64,000 bases of DNA from Strigops habroptila. Its lineage: Eukaryota; Chordata; Aves; Psittaciformes; Psittacidae. The notes below the pieces were generated by a model, which was given only the letters and a program-made list of their open reading frames with translations, made no database searches and had not been told where the DNA came from. Both the position numbers and the translations under genes were made by a program. The stretch spans positions 23,198,744 to 23,262,743 of the forward strand of contig NC_044288.2 in NCBI RefSeq assembly GCF_004027225.2, given 5' to 3'. Of the stretch, positions 1 to 11,700 are shown piece after piece. The number at the start of each line of letters is the position of its first letter. The first letter of the stretch is position 1.

Positions 1-1444
1 GAGCTCACACTGGCTGGGTGAGCACCTGGGTCCCACCAGCTGCTCTGCAGGGCACAGCCTGGACAAGCCCTGCTTTCCATGGGCTCCAGGCAGATGCAGG
101 GTCCCTGTCCCCCACACTCAGCCCTGGGGTCCCCAAGGGTGATGCTGGGTCTGATGGCAATCACCAATGTCACTGCCATTCCGGCTCTAGGATCAGATGG
201 AGCTGTACATATGCAGCTTGCCCAGACTTTCTCTCTTGGGAGTGTTTTGGGCACAGCCATTGGCTGTGGGTTTAAGAGCAATTGATCTCCACCACTTCTT
301 TGCCTCCAGAGATGGGTGCAGATACTGGGTCTCACACTGTCTGCAGAGAGCCTCCTGATTGCAAAGCTTACTCCAGACCCTCCTGATTGCAAACCTTGCT
401 CCAGAAGCAGCAGCCTTCCCCACTGCCCGATCCTCCTGCAGGCAGGCATCCCGTGAAGGCTCTGCCCAGGGTGCTGTGATCCCCAGAGCCTGTCCACAGC
501 CCAAAGGCCTCCTCTCTTAGTCCCTGTGACACTGAGCCAGCTCTGCAAGCCAAGCTTGGGAATCTGGTTCATTAGCTCTTGGCAATGCCAACCCCCAAAA
601 TGTCATGGCATGCAGAAATCTATGAAAACCAGAGACCCGAGACATGTGTTTTTGTTTGTTTGCATGTGCCAACATTTCCAATGGCTCAGAAATGTGTGCC
701 TGTGAAGGCTGCATGTGTGTTATTCATTTAGGATCATTTTCAGCCCTTATAATAGGAGGCTCATTTTATCCTTTTGAAAGCTCTAGAGCAGAGATGATCA
801 CAGCTCTAAAGCCTGTCATGGCTGTAAACAACATTTAAGCTCCACATAGCTGTCTCTCCTTGGAAAATAGTCCCACGAAGGAGTGGAAGGGTTTTCACTC
901 TGTGCTCGTGCCAGATACATAGATAGATAGGCAGCTCGTTCCTCTAGGCTCCTTTGTAAACCCCAGCCAAGATTTTTACATTCTGATTCATGCAAATATA
1001 ATCATCTGATCAAAGTAACATGTGCTACCTCCCAGGAACTAATGCACTAATCGTTGGTGTGCTGCAGGCCATGGCCTATCTCACACCATCACTTTCCCTC
1101 CTTGTTCCTGACGCTGCTTCCTCCTGTCCTTGCACACAACATCCCTCCAGCAGACAGCTGGCTCTGAGCTAGGACGGGGTCGGCTTCCAGCCGCCTCTGC
1201 ACGCAGCCTCACACACTCACAGAGCCCTCCCTTGTGTCCTTTCTGCTCCACCTGTACCAGGGTTTCTCACGGCACATCTCTCCCAGCTACTGCTGGAGAA
1301 GTGGTGTACCCCACAATAGGCACGTGTCTCCAGATCCCCTACCTCTGAGGTTTTGGAGTGAAGTCTCCCAATTACAAATTTCTCCCAAGACTTCCATAGC
1401 TCTTTGCATTTACTCAGGGTGGAAGCAGGTTTGGAATTTTTTTT

Positions 1445-1466
1445 GGGGGGTGGGGGGAGGGGAGGG
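1445..1466 (+). other. G-quadruplex-capable tract
   Basis: Four guanine runs (G6, G6, G4, G3) are separated by single bases, following an 8-base T run. Such spacing satisfies the usual G-quadruplex pattern on the plus strand. Confidence 0.7.
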
Positions 1467-2293
1467 AGAAAGGCCCTTCCAAGCCTGGGACTGCACAAGC
1501 TGGTGAAACCACAACCCAGAGGAGGAGTAGGTCCTCGGTGCCTGTCTGGGAAGAGGGAACTGCAGTATCACCTATGGTGCTTCCCCTGGCTTGGCCATGC
1601 TGTCTTTCATTCAGGACATCCCTCAAAACACACCAGGAACCTCATGATACTTGTGCTTCTTAACCAAGGAAGAAACTCCCATTAGAGGCTCTAATGCGGT
1701 TACATCTTCTGTTATTCCTGGCCGCTGTGGTTGTTTTTTTCAAAACAAAGACAGCGTTTTTTATCCTTTAGGCCCGAGCAGACCAATTCATCTCTCTTCA
1801 GATGGGTTTGATGTGGCTTGGGAAACTCAACCAGTTGTTTCTCAAGCCTGGCATAACCCAGTTACACTTCCTGTGGCTCAGCCAAGGGTCCCCCAGCCTG
1901 GCAGCCACTGGGGATGTGCAGACAGTCACCCTTTTGTCTGCCCCAAAACCGGAAATAGGTTCTTGCCTGGGCAAGTAAGTGTCAGCCACCTTTGGACTAT
2001 AACTTTCCATAACAGAGCAGAAACAAGCCCCACCCAAAACAAATATGGTCAGGTACGGCAGTGGTTGCCACCAGTATCTGTGGGTAACCACTAAATCCAC
2101 AGGTCTTGACTGATGGGGAGATCTCAATGTGTGCCAAACCTTGTCATGGTGATCACCATGCGGCAGGTGATGCACCAGAGGGGATGCTCATGGACTAGGT
2201 CTCCTTGGGTTGGCACCCTAACACAGGCGTTGCAAGCTTGAAATGCTGTGGGAGGAAGGAAATGGGTTATGAGCTTTTTTCCCATCAGCCAGG

Positions 2294-2612
2294 ATTATTG
2301 GAGTCTATCAATCAGCTACATGCCCAGAAGCTAGTATTAATTGTGTAGATATCATACATACTGATGTGTAAGAGATGTAGTTGAAGTGATCGGTTCCCCT
2401 TCAGAGGTAGGCTACACCTTTGGGCAGGTGCCGTAACCTCCCACTTGCAGAAGAGCACAGCTAAAACAGCGACTGTGCTCCTGGAAGAGGCTTCTCTGCT
2501 GCTTCACATCTGCAAAAGTCCATCTCTAGCTGTGAGCCTGTGAACCAGAGCTATGGAGATGATCCTGAGCTAAAGAAGACTGCAAGGACAGACCAGGAAA
2601 ACTAGCACCAAG
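2294..2612. repeat. ~320-bp direct repeat, copy 1 (flanked by 16-bp duplication)
   Basis: The segment from GAGTCTATCAATCAGCTAC to the AACTAGCACCAAG end recurs almost unchanged at 4402-4716. Copy 1 carries 4 extra bases (ATCA, near 2307-2312) and differs at only a few other positions (for example 2338, 2346 and 2379). It is bounded on both sides by the same 16 bases, TTTCCCATCAGCCAGG, at 2278-2293 and 2613-2628. Copy 2 lacks this flank. The pattern fits an insertion with target-site duplication, or a duplication formed by repair. I do not recognise the element; it has no coding frame of note and no poly(A) tail. Confidence 0.85.
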
Positions 2613-4401
2613 TTTCCCATCAGCCAGGGTTCAGCCTCTGGAGAAAAGGGGGTGGCAGCAGGGGCGCAGCCGAAATGAGTAAGACAGGGCCAACCCAGAG
2701 AAGGCTTGGTCTCTGGACCCCTCAGCAGGCTCTATGGAATGGTGGTGGGAGTTACCAACCATGGCCTCATCCAGTGGAGCAAACTGGGATTTGCTAAAGA
2801 AACAGTAAACTGCCACAGAAATGGAGTTCTAGAGGGTGCTCAAATCTATTCAGGGACATTGAAAACAGACTCAACTGAGAAATAGGCAGGGGAGATTTTT
2901 TTTACACATCAAATATTGCTTTTGCTTCCAAAGTGAAGCTTCTGATTTCTCTTTCCCCTCTTTAAAATCCCCTATATATAAATAAATGAAGTAAATTGTT
3001 AAATACAGTGAGTTAAATGTCTTTGGTAAACCCAAACCTCTCTATCCGGTACTTTGTCTCACTTAAAAAAAGAAAAAGTTTCAGTTTGACCTGATTTTTC
3101 CTCCCTAATTTTTCAGCTCACACCGTTGGAAATAACAGAGTCTGTGTAGGTTACATCATTCGTGAGGAATCTCCTCTCATCCATCTCCAAATGAATAACA
3201 ACGAACATTCAAAAAATAATTGAAGTTTTAGATATATCCCTTGGCCATTCAGGTGGTATAGCTGGCACAAGGCATAGGCACTTGAAACAGCTGTTGTGAA
3301 TCTTAAGTATAAACTTCCACCCTTTGGCACTACACCAGGAAATTATGCATAGGAATATACCTGCTTTTCCTTGCTGCAGACCAAAATCACAATGTTTAAT
3401 ACAATACATGTTTAATGTTGAGAGTGGACAGGAGAGAAAAGATTTTTTCCTAGAGGACAACCAGGCTTTGTCTGATCATTTCTGCTAGGTTGGATGAGTG
3501 GGACCAAGCAGGGCTCTGGGCTGTGCCACAACAGGCAAAGGGCTTTGTGGGGAATGCTTGCAGATAGATGGACATACACACACTTCCTCCTCCTTCATTG
3601 GCATATACCTGCATCTTCTGGGGCACTGAAATGCGCTACAAAGAACAATCACTGCTCCACACATGCACTTTTCCACATATCACAACCTTACTTTTCGAAG
3701 GCAGGTATGGTAACATAGCATGCTCTTCTAGTCAAAGTCACATGTTTTCTATTACTCAACCTATCCCACCTAGACCAAACTCCATTTGCTCAACCAGATC
3801 ATCCTTGGTGGACAAACTCACCTAGACAAGACAAACTGCTAGACCATAATCTCCAGCCAGAGTCTGAGGTCCTGGCTGAAATCTCATTCCACTGCTTTTG
3901 TAGAACTATGGAGGCACCAAAACTCTCTGTGAATCCAGGAAAGCTGATGGACATCCATTGGGCAAAACACTGCCCCTAGCACTACACATAGTCAAGCCTT
4001 GCACCAAGAGCTGGTGCAGGCTGGACTCAAAGGTTTTTTAAAAAAAACCCCTAACTTCTACTTTGACATGTTTTCATGAGCCAGGGTAAATTAGCTATCG
4101 CAAAGACCAAGACAATTCGAGGAGGTGCAGATGGCAGGGGTGAGCTGAGCTCAGGCCTCGTGGTGCTTTCCAGGATCCTTCCAAAGCTCTGCTCCACTCC
4201 CACATGCATTTCCCTGCAGACACAATGGGCTCATGGGCACCAGAGCACCCAGCTCATTTAGGCTATGGCTTTAACTCCACAAGTCATGGACATAAAAACT
4301 GGGTCTTCTCATCACTGAAGCATTAGAGCAACATCCCCTCCCCAGACTTCATTATTTTTGTCCCAATTGCTTCTTTCTCACCTTGTCCCACCTTGAGACA
4401 T

Positions 4402-4716
4402 TTATTGGAGTCTATCAGCTACATGCCCAGAAGCTAGTATTGATTGTATAGATATCATACATACTGATGTGTAAGAGATGTAGTTGAAGGGATCGGTTCC
4501 CCTTCAGAGGTAGGCTACACCTTTGGGCAGGTGCCGTAACCTCCCACTTGCAGAAGAGCACAGCTAAAACAGCGACTGTGCTCCTGGAAGAGGCTTCTCT
4601 GCTGCTTCACATCTGCAAAAGTCCATCTCTAGCTGTGAGCCTGTGAACCAGAGCTATGGAGATGATCCTGAGCTAAAGAAGACTGCAAGGACAGACCAGG
4701 AAAACTAGCACCAAGT
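4402..4716. repeat. ~320-bp direct repeat, copy 2
   Basis: This is the partner of 2294-2612, in the same orientation about 1.8 kb away, with near-complete identity. It has no evident target-site duplication (the sequence before it ends GAGACAT, the sequence after begins TTTCATGTG), which suggests that it is the older copy or that its flanks have decayed. It may be the source of copy 1, or both may belong to a dispersed family that I cannot name. Confidence 0.85.
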
Positions 4717-5394
4717 TTCATGTGCTCGTGCTCCCAAAGGATGTGTTGCCAAAAGCCAACCGTTCGCAAGAGGGACAGATCAGGCTTAAACAGGGCAGAT
4801 GAGGTGCAGCAACCACTTGACTTTGCAGCACAGAGCCTGCAATGGCACCTACGTTTTCATCAACAAGGCAGAGGCAGAGCAAAAGACCACACCAGCTTCA
4901 GGGCACCAGCTGCAGAGATGTCAATATGATCAACCACTCCTACCCACTGACAGCTCTGTGGTCCAGGAGAAGCTGCCAGTGAGCCGGAAGACACCTTGGA
5001 CAGGGACCAGGACACACTGTCTTTTTGGCCAGTGGTGAGCCTCAGGCAGGGCAAGACAATGCTGTAGTGAAGGTTTTGCCTTACTTGGACTAGACACAGA
5101 GCACAGCTGAGCTTTGACCACCCATCTTTCACCATCACAAGAACAGCACGGGAGACCCGTGGAAGGTCTCACCAAAGAGCAGTCTGGTTTGGGCAACATG
5201 CTCAAAGTATTGACAAAAACTTCCCTGGACCTACAAAATTCCCCTCTTGGGATGGACTCACATTGCAGCATGCCCAACGGCTTCATGACAAACCCAACCA
5301 CAGCATTATCAGAGCATGCCACTATCTGATCTCAGCTATGAAAACACTGCTACAAATCTATTAGTATTTCTGAAACAGAAGCTACAATGTGCTC

Positions 5395-5600
5395 TTATTA
5401 AATCCAATTAAGTAATGTATTTGTTTTAAAGTGTGCCCACCCAGAGCTCCACACACATTCATTCCACCACTTGCTTCAAGCAATCACCCAGTGTTACACT
5501 CCTCGCTCTTGAGATTGTTTCCACAATAGTAATTAAATCCTCATTAACAATTTTCAATTATGAAGTAAATCAAATGTAATAGCCTACACAGGGAGTCTCA
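5395..5600. promoter_or_regulatory. Candidate downstream regulatory block
   Basis: A repeat-free stretch between AT-rich ends, with CAATTAAG, AGTAATTAAATCC, CATTAACAATTTTCAATTAT and a SOX-type ACAATAG. It lies about 2.5 kb beyond the FGF18 3' UTR. The evidence is motif density only. Confidence 0.2.
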
Positions 5601-6763
5601 GCTCGCATTCAGGGAGCCTGAAGACTTTCAGAAAGGAAGACATGATAAACACCACAGACAAGCTGCTTCTCGAGAGTCTGGAGGTCAGCAGAGGGACCTG
5701 TCGACAACCACTTGCAACCCCTGGCCTAACCACCCAGCACAACCCAGGCACAGAAACACCGTGTGCCTGGTGGCCACAAACACAAGGCCCATAACTTGGC
5801 ACGTGGTGGATTTGTCATGTTCTGGTTAACTTCTTGAACACCTCATCCCCAGAGCACCCTTTTGCCCAGTGTGAAGGTACTCTGAGAGGTAAGAATTCTT
5901 CTCATCTTTGCCCCTGCTTTTGTTGCTGTTAATAAAGCCTGAAGATCAGATGTTCCAACAGAAATACTCGATGCAAACCAGCATCAGCCAACAAATCTCT
6001 CTAACAGCACCTAACTCAGGTGAGCATCCTATCTCCTCACCACACTGACTTTTCATTTTTTCACCCCACTGCTCTCCAGGAAATACTCTTAAAAACCAAC
6101 AACACAAGTGCCAGAAGCCCCTACTGCCAGTTGCATGACCCCTAGTTCCCACATGTTGGCCTCCAAAACCCAGTGGGCACTGTGGAAGAGGGAGCAGATC
6201 CTCCCTGGTTGCTCATAGAGATCCCTTCTGCCCAGCCTCCTCCAGCATTTACTGCCTCAAATTTTCCCCAATGGCAAACCAACCCTGTCATTCTGACTGT
6301 GAAACCATCAGTGCCATGGGCCATGGCGATATTTCAAGAAGAAAAAAGGCATCCATAAATCCTTTCTCGCTCTGGAAATCAACTGGGTTTCTCCTCTTGG
6401 AGGTACTAACACAGCAAATCTCCAGCCACTCCCAATCCTCCACCCCCAGCGCTCCTCTGAACTTCCCCCAAATCTCTCCCACATGAATCAATCTGAAGGC
6501 AAAGCTGGCCAAGCCTTCCAGCCCCCACCAACCAATTCCACCACTGTGCCATCAGGTCCCGCTTCCGTCCTGGTCTCCGGGTGCACCAGGAAAGCAGCTC
6601 CCAGTATATTCACTGGGAGAGGGGCTGCTCAGGTGACCACCCATGCTTACCTGGGGTGAAGACATCACCTGTAAGGCTGCCCAGCTTTTTGCAGAGCACC
6701 ATGGAGTGACCCTTCTTAGCACTGTTCATTTTTCTCTAGGCTTGCAAGGTTTGGAGATTGGTT

Positions 6764-6797
6764 CAGATAAGCATCCTCAAGCTTGCATGCTTATCTG
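6764..6797. promoter_or_regulatory. Inverted GATA-type motif pair
   Basis: CAGATAAGCAT and ATGCTTATCTG are perfect 11-base inverted arms around a 12-base centre. Each arm holds AGATAA, the consensus for GATA factors. The site lies about 1 kb beyond the FGF18 3' UTR. Function is inferred only. Confidence 0.4.
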
Positions 6798-7812
6798 CAC
6801 CATCTCCCAAACAGCTTTGATCTGCAGGATTTGGCTGCAGCTCTCAAAGTTATCTTGAGAAAGCTTGTTCCGGGGAGAGCCGTTCTTCTGATTAACAAGA
6901 AAAAGCTTTCTTAGTGGCTTTGAGCATTTTCAGCCCTGGCTGGAATCAGGGAGCGTAGCCATGTCTGCACGCAGAGAGAAGGAAGAAGTTAAGCAAGCTT
7001 CTCCTTAAAGCTTCACTTGGGCTCAGTTCTCATTTTCACTAAAATTTGAGCTCAGTTAGTTCATCTTACTTCTTTATCCCCCTTGCTGTTCCACACTGAC
7101 CGCATGGGTCAGTCTGTAGATACAGGTTCACAACTTGCATTTATGTGTGGCTTTACGTCACATCACCTGCAAAACACCAGGGAGGAAAGCTGGCTGGACC
7201 GACCCGGAAAGCAAATTACTGACAGGCTGGGAGAACTACACAGGGAAGGGAGAGGGATTTGTCCCACTGAGGGCAAGGTTTAAAAAATACAATATTGAAT
7301 TAAACAGCTGAAACAAATAGCCCCTCTCAAAACCTCTGGTGAAGGAAACACAAACCACACGTAAGTACATGTGAATGAAGTCATGTGCTAATTTTCCAGT
7401 CTACCTTCTGCTTGGCCAAAGCTTTAGGAAGTATCTGTTGGACTGAAAAGGATCAAATTTAACTCTTGCTCTTGAAAAATGCCAGTGTGGATTTGTGGAT
7501 TCTCCCGCTCTCAGCCCATCATCACCCATGCAGGATTTCTTCCTTGTGGGAACAACAAGGGAAGAAGACAGCATTAAGAAAAGGAGGAATTACAGAATTA
7601 ACAGTGAAGATTATAGTGGGGGAGCTACTCCAAACATATCCTGCTGACCTCACATGAAAGATAAATATGCATTAAAAACCCACTACTCAGGGAGGGGAAA
7701 GAAGTGTGAACAGCAAAAATATGTACATGTGTTTTAAATAATTTTTTTAATTGTTGAGGCAGTAATACTTGGTTCATGGAACTGCAATATACAGAGAGGT
7801 GAAATAAATAGC

Positions 7813-7839
7813 TTATATATATATAATATATATAATATA
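7813..7839. repeat. AT dinucleotide-rich tract
   Basis: An interrupted TA repeat of 27 bases lies in or just inside the far end of the putative FGF18 3' UTR. Confidence 0.85.
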
Positions 7840-8145
7840 GCTGGTTTTAAAATATTCCCTTATCATTGGTGTACTAGGTCATCTTGTAGTCACTTGAATG
7901 TAGTTAGCAGCATTCTCCAGAACTGAGCATAATGCAGGATCACAGAGCCGTGACACCTTATGTCATCAGAAAGGTTACAGAAGATCAATGCGTTGAGAAC
8001 TCCACGGAAACTCACTCACTGCAGCACACACCATCTTGTCTTGGGCCGGCGGGCAGCAGACAATAAATAGATTACTGCAAAAACCGGCACTTTTCGGGGC
8101 AGGGTCTCAGTAACTTTGGGAAAGAACTTTGGTTTTCTTTGGTTT

Positions 8146-8159
8146 TTTATTTCTTTATT
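8146..8159 (-). terminator. Distal poly(A) signals, two AATAAA copies
   Basis: Two AATAAA hexamers lie 8 bases apart in the FGF18 sense, about 370-380 bases after the stop. They are the best-placed canonical signals for a moderately sized 3' UTR. Cleavage would be expected about 10-30 bases further left in plus coordinates. Confidence 0.4.
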
Positions 8160-8496
8160 TTCTAATAATTACTTTTTTTTGTTTGTTTTTCTTTTCCTCC
8201 TCTGGGGATCTGCTTGAAAAGTTGTCCTTTCCAAAAAAAAAAAAAAAAAAAGCAAAATAAGCACCTGTGTGTCATCAACAACAAGAAGTCAATTTAAATA
8301 GAGCAGTTCGTTTTGTTTTTCAAGTCACAATAAATCCCTAACAGCTTTTCCCCAGCGTTTGCCATCTAGTCTTTTATTCATTTTTTTTATTTTTATTTTT
8401 TTTTTAAACACAATGTACAAAAATAGAGCTTCTTCCTTATTTTTAATGTAAAAATATTCCTCTGGTGCAGTTTTTTTTTTTTTTTCTTTTTCGTGG

Positions 8497-8502
8497 TTTA
8501 TT
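8497..8502 (-). terminator. Proximal poly(A) signal AATAAA
   Basis: A canonical AATAAA in the sense of FGF18 starts 26 bases after the stop codon and is followed within about 15 bases by an A-rich run (8471-8485 on the plus strand read in reverse). It would give an almost UTR-less message if used. A weak position this close to the stop makes frequent use uncertain. Confidence 0.35.
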
Positions 8503-8528
8503 ACTGTGACACTATTGTTTGTCTATTT

Positions 8529-8795
8529 TTAACTGGGGTTGGTGGGTCGTATTCTCTTAGTCCTCTTGGTGACTGTTGTGTACTTGAAAGGTTTCTGTAT
8601 CTCCACTTGCCCTTTTGGGTACCTCTTCATAAAATGTACATCTTGCTGGTTTTCCCGGGTCTTGGGCCCTTTCCGTGGCCTCCCTTTTTTGGTGAATCCA
8701 ACATACCAGCCTGAATATTTTGCTGACATCAGTGCCGTGTAGTTGTTTTCTAGGACTTTCTCAATGAAGACACACTCCTTGCTGGTGCCATCAGG
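8529..8795 (-). CDS. FGF18: FGF18 last coding exon (residues ~120-207, with stop)
   Basis: This exon encodes the C-terminal 88 residues of fibroblast growth factor 18, a secreted heparin-binding ligand of FGF receptors (mainly FGFR3 and FGFR2 isoforms) that acts in skeletal, lung and brain development. The frame opens with [10 protein letters not shown] right after a splice acceptor with a long pyrimidine tract (AG at 8796-8797) and ends in TAA at 8529-8531. Visible family features are the NYT glycosylation sequon (about residue 137), a cysteine (about 127) that pairs with one in the preceding exon, and the basic heparin-binding stretch [10 protein letters not shown] near residues 155-164. 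FGF8 and FGF17 differ clearly here, so the subfamily member is firm. The tail reads VEIQ and [10 protein letters not shown] where mammals, as I recall them, have PELQ and SRRIRPTHPA; these are conservative lineage differences. No frameshift or internal stop is present. Confidence 0.97.
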   Translation of the reverse strand, partial: PDGTSKECVFIEKVLENNYTALMSAKYSGWYVGFTKKGRPRKGPKTRENQQDVHFMKRYPKGQVEIQKPFKYTTVTKRTKRIRPTNPS

Positions 8796-11700
8796 CTGAA
8801 AAAGTTAAAAAAAAGAGGAAAAAAATTCATTATCCAAATGCAAGCTCAGTGACCAAAACCTGATTTGGCATAAATAAAATCATCACATCTGGACCTTGTT
8901 TTGGGTTCAAACATTGTTAATAGGAGCCGTAACAAGCATCAGCTGAAATAAAAATGAATATAAAAGTATGAAAGCATGAGGTCATAATTTCATTTTTTTA
9001 AACAGTCCTATCCAAGGAGAGAAAGATGTTTCAAAGACAGTTAAGTTTATCCAGTCCAGCTCCTTCAACTGCAATCAAAGCAAGACATTTAAGCTTTGCT
9101 TTTTCCATTAGGAAAGGAGGATGAATTGAACTTGTGCCAGGAAAACATCATACTTCATCAGAAAAAATAAAACAAATCAGAATTTTGTATAGGCCAAACA
9201 ACAGTGTTTCCCCTTCTACCTTTTTGCTATGTTTTATGAAAAGTCTTATGGGCTTGCATCCGTACTACCCAAACCCCACTAAAATCATTACAAGCCTTAG
9301 TTTAAGTCTTCCCAGTGCTTTGAAAACAATCCCCTGGCAGCATCCTGGACATGATACCTGGCAAATGAGCCCCATGTGGAGCTCCAGGCATGAGCCAGCA
9401 GGGTGCAGGAGGCGTTGAGATCCCTGACCCCACTCCAGTCCCTGGGACCCTGCAGAGCCCCAAAGCCAGCAGTTATTTCCCAGCCACACTGCACACCCCA
9501 GGCTCGGCTCCAACTCACACCCCTGATGCTGATGTTGATGTTGCTACACCAGCAGTGGAAAGGGCTGTTCCCATGCCAGAACGACTCCCCAGATGGGACA
9601 GCATCCCACCAGTATCCTGATGGGATTGCAGCTGGAGGACAGCGCGGCAGCAGTGCTCTCAGCCACCAGACCCACCCCACCTCCACTGCCAGAGGGGGTG
9701 ACCCAAGGGCCTGGTTTTACACTCTCTCTCAGAGTAGGCTTTGGTTTGGAAGGGGGTTTTGTTTCTGGTAGCAGAGGGGACATGGTCCTTCCCCTTTCCC
9801 AACCTTTCAATCTCAGCCCAAAATCAGCCGCCTAAAGCTCAAGGAGCTGGCTTAGCAAGCCATGTCTCTAAGTTACTTTCCTTCTTGCAGAGGGAGCTAG
9901 GATTAGCACAGTAGTGGAGGCCAAAAGCTCCTGAGCACCAGTGCGGCTCCCCAACCACCCATGCTGCTGGGACTCCTTTCCCAGTGCAGTCACTGGATCA
10001 AGATGTTGGCAAATAGGGTTCAGCTCAGCTTAGTGATCTAGACTAACAGACCCAGAAGGGGACTTTGAATGCAGCAGCGCATGGATCTCAGGCTTTACAC
10101 AGCACACGCAGTGCTGGAGCGAGTTGCAGCATCACACAACAGCATCTTTAAGTCCTTCAGCACAGAGAAAATTCTTTTCACATAATCTTCTGCCACAAAA
10201 TATGTTTTGCCCTTTAACTGCTGAGATACTGGCGCTGCACCTAGAATGTCACATGTTGTTGTGTACATTTTGTTTTATGTGTCTAAAGATATTACAGAGT
10301 AGATACAGGCTCACTTCAGCCCTGGGTGTTTTATGGAACCCAGACAAGGATAAGCACAGTAGGGAGCATCATACAGAACTTTACCTCACGCTCAGCAAAG
10401 CCAAAGGAAGGATTTTCATCATAGTACTAGCACAAACCAACTCTCCACTGAAGTCAGATAATGAGTTTTTCAGTACTGCAGGCCTATGCTTGCACCTCTG
10501 ATCCCCAAACAACCATGTACAAGCTACAAACGGAGCTGTGAGATGGGAACCACCAGGCACAACAACCCAAGCTGGAGTCACCCAGGCAACAACAGAGGAA
10601 AAACTTTGCCATCACCAGCCTCCAGGACCCGCCATCCCTCCCTGGCTTAATACTTTTCGCAGAGCTTCAATTCAATCCATGCAACAATATGTGATGTTTA
10701 CCCTAAAATCATTAATGCACCATCCTGGCCAAAGGGTCTCATTACAACAGGCAGGTCTCATTAAGAGGGCATGGGAGATCACAGCAACTTCTGCATCACA
10801 CTAATCCAAGGTCCATATTCCCTATATATGCCCCCTGTACAGGGCAAAACCAGCTCTGCCGCAGGACCAGCATTCTTCATCCCTGGCTATGCACAAAGGT
10901 CCTAATTTTATCATCTACAACTAGAAGCTCACAAATGCTTTAATGAATGGCAGAACTGGGCAAAGCTCAGTGGTTCCAGTTCCTGGGGGGGTTGTTCTCC
11001 AAGCCCTGGTTTGATCAAAGCCACATGAGTGGGGAAGGGGGAAATCAGTCGACACCACAGGGTTCCACCAGGTTTCAATGGGAAGCCATAAAACCAGCCC
11101 CAGGTTTCTCAGGGCTCAGCCCACTACAAACCCTTCCCCAGTGAATAGCGAATTCTTAAACAATACCATGGCTGAGTTTCAAATCCACCCAAACCCAGGT
11201 GCTGATGAGCCGACCGGATCCGTACCGCAGGGGGAGCAGGTAATTGGAAGGGTTGTTTCCCCCACTCTCGTGGAAAGGTCCTGGATTTGAGCCCTGACCT
11301 TGTTGCTAGGAGAATTAAGGCTTTTCTTTTTTTTGTGCAATTTGGGAGGTTTCCGCTTATACTGCAATGTCAGTTTCTCATGGAAAACCAAGACTGGAAT
11401 GAAAAGAAAACGTGTAGGAGGGGGAAGTTATTCTATTAATAACAAAAAAGTATTTACTTATACCTTCAAATTTGCCGACAGAGCCTAAGATGGAGACAGG
11501 AGGTGGAAGAACAACAAGGTGCAACTTCAGGCCAACCTCAGGGCTAATTTGAAGTAAACAAGGTGCATGAGATAAAATAACTTGTTTCTGGAAGAGGAAG
11601 AGCTAAATGACTTGATAACATGAAATTACAGTAACATTTACAAGTACCTTGAGATAAATCAGGATAAGGACCTGACTTCCTCAAACAGCGCATTCCTGTA

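Larger units (their letters stand above)
1..7745. other. Downstream flank of FGF18, no supported gene
   Basis: I see no exon that matches a known protein on either strand here. Open frames are short (the longest about 147 codons), lack family features and overlap each other. The content is unique sequence with the ~320-bp direct repeat pair (2294-2612 and 4402-4716), a G-rich tract at 1445-1466, an AT-rich block with homeodomain-type motifs at about 5395-5600, and an inverted GATA-type repeat at 6764-6797. In mammals the next gene on this side of FGF18 is towards FBXW11, at a long distance, so an empty flank is expected. Confidence 0.7.
7746..8528 (-). other. FGF18: Probable FGF18 3' untranslated region
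   Basis: The sequence follows the FGF18 stop codon directly, is AT-rich, and has several possible polyadenylation signals in the gene's sense: AATAAA at 8497-8502, 8154-8159 and 8146-8151, several more in the A-rich block at about 8370-8400, and ATTAAA at 7746-7751. A 19-base A run on the plus strand at 8233-8251 would be a U19 tract in the message, and a T run at 8471-8485 would be an A15 tract just after the first signal. I chose the far limit because human FGF18 has a 3' UTR of several hundred bases as I recall; the true end cannot be fixed from sequence. Shorter forms ending near 8130 or 8470 are possible. Confidence 0.55.

Noticed and set aside
5925..5940. Plus-strand AATAAA near a pyrimidine-rich stretch, a possible 3' end of an opposite-strand transcript
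   Set aside because: A single hexamer is common by chance and no exon could be linked to it.
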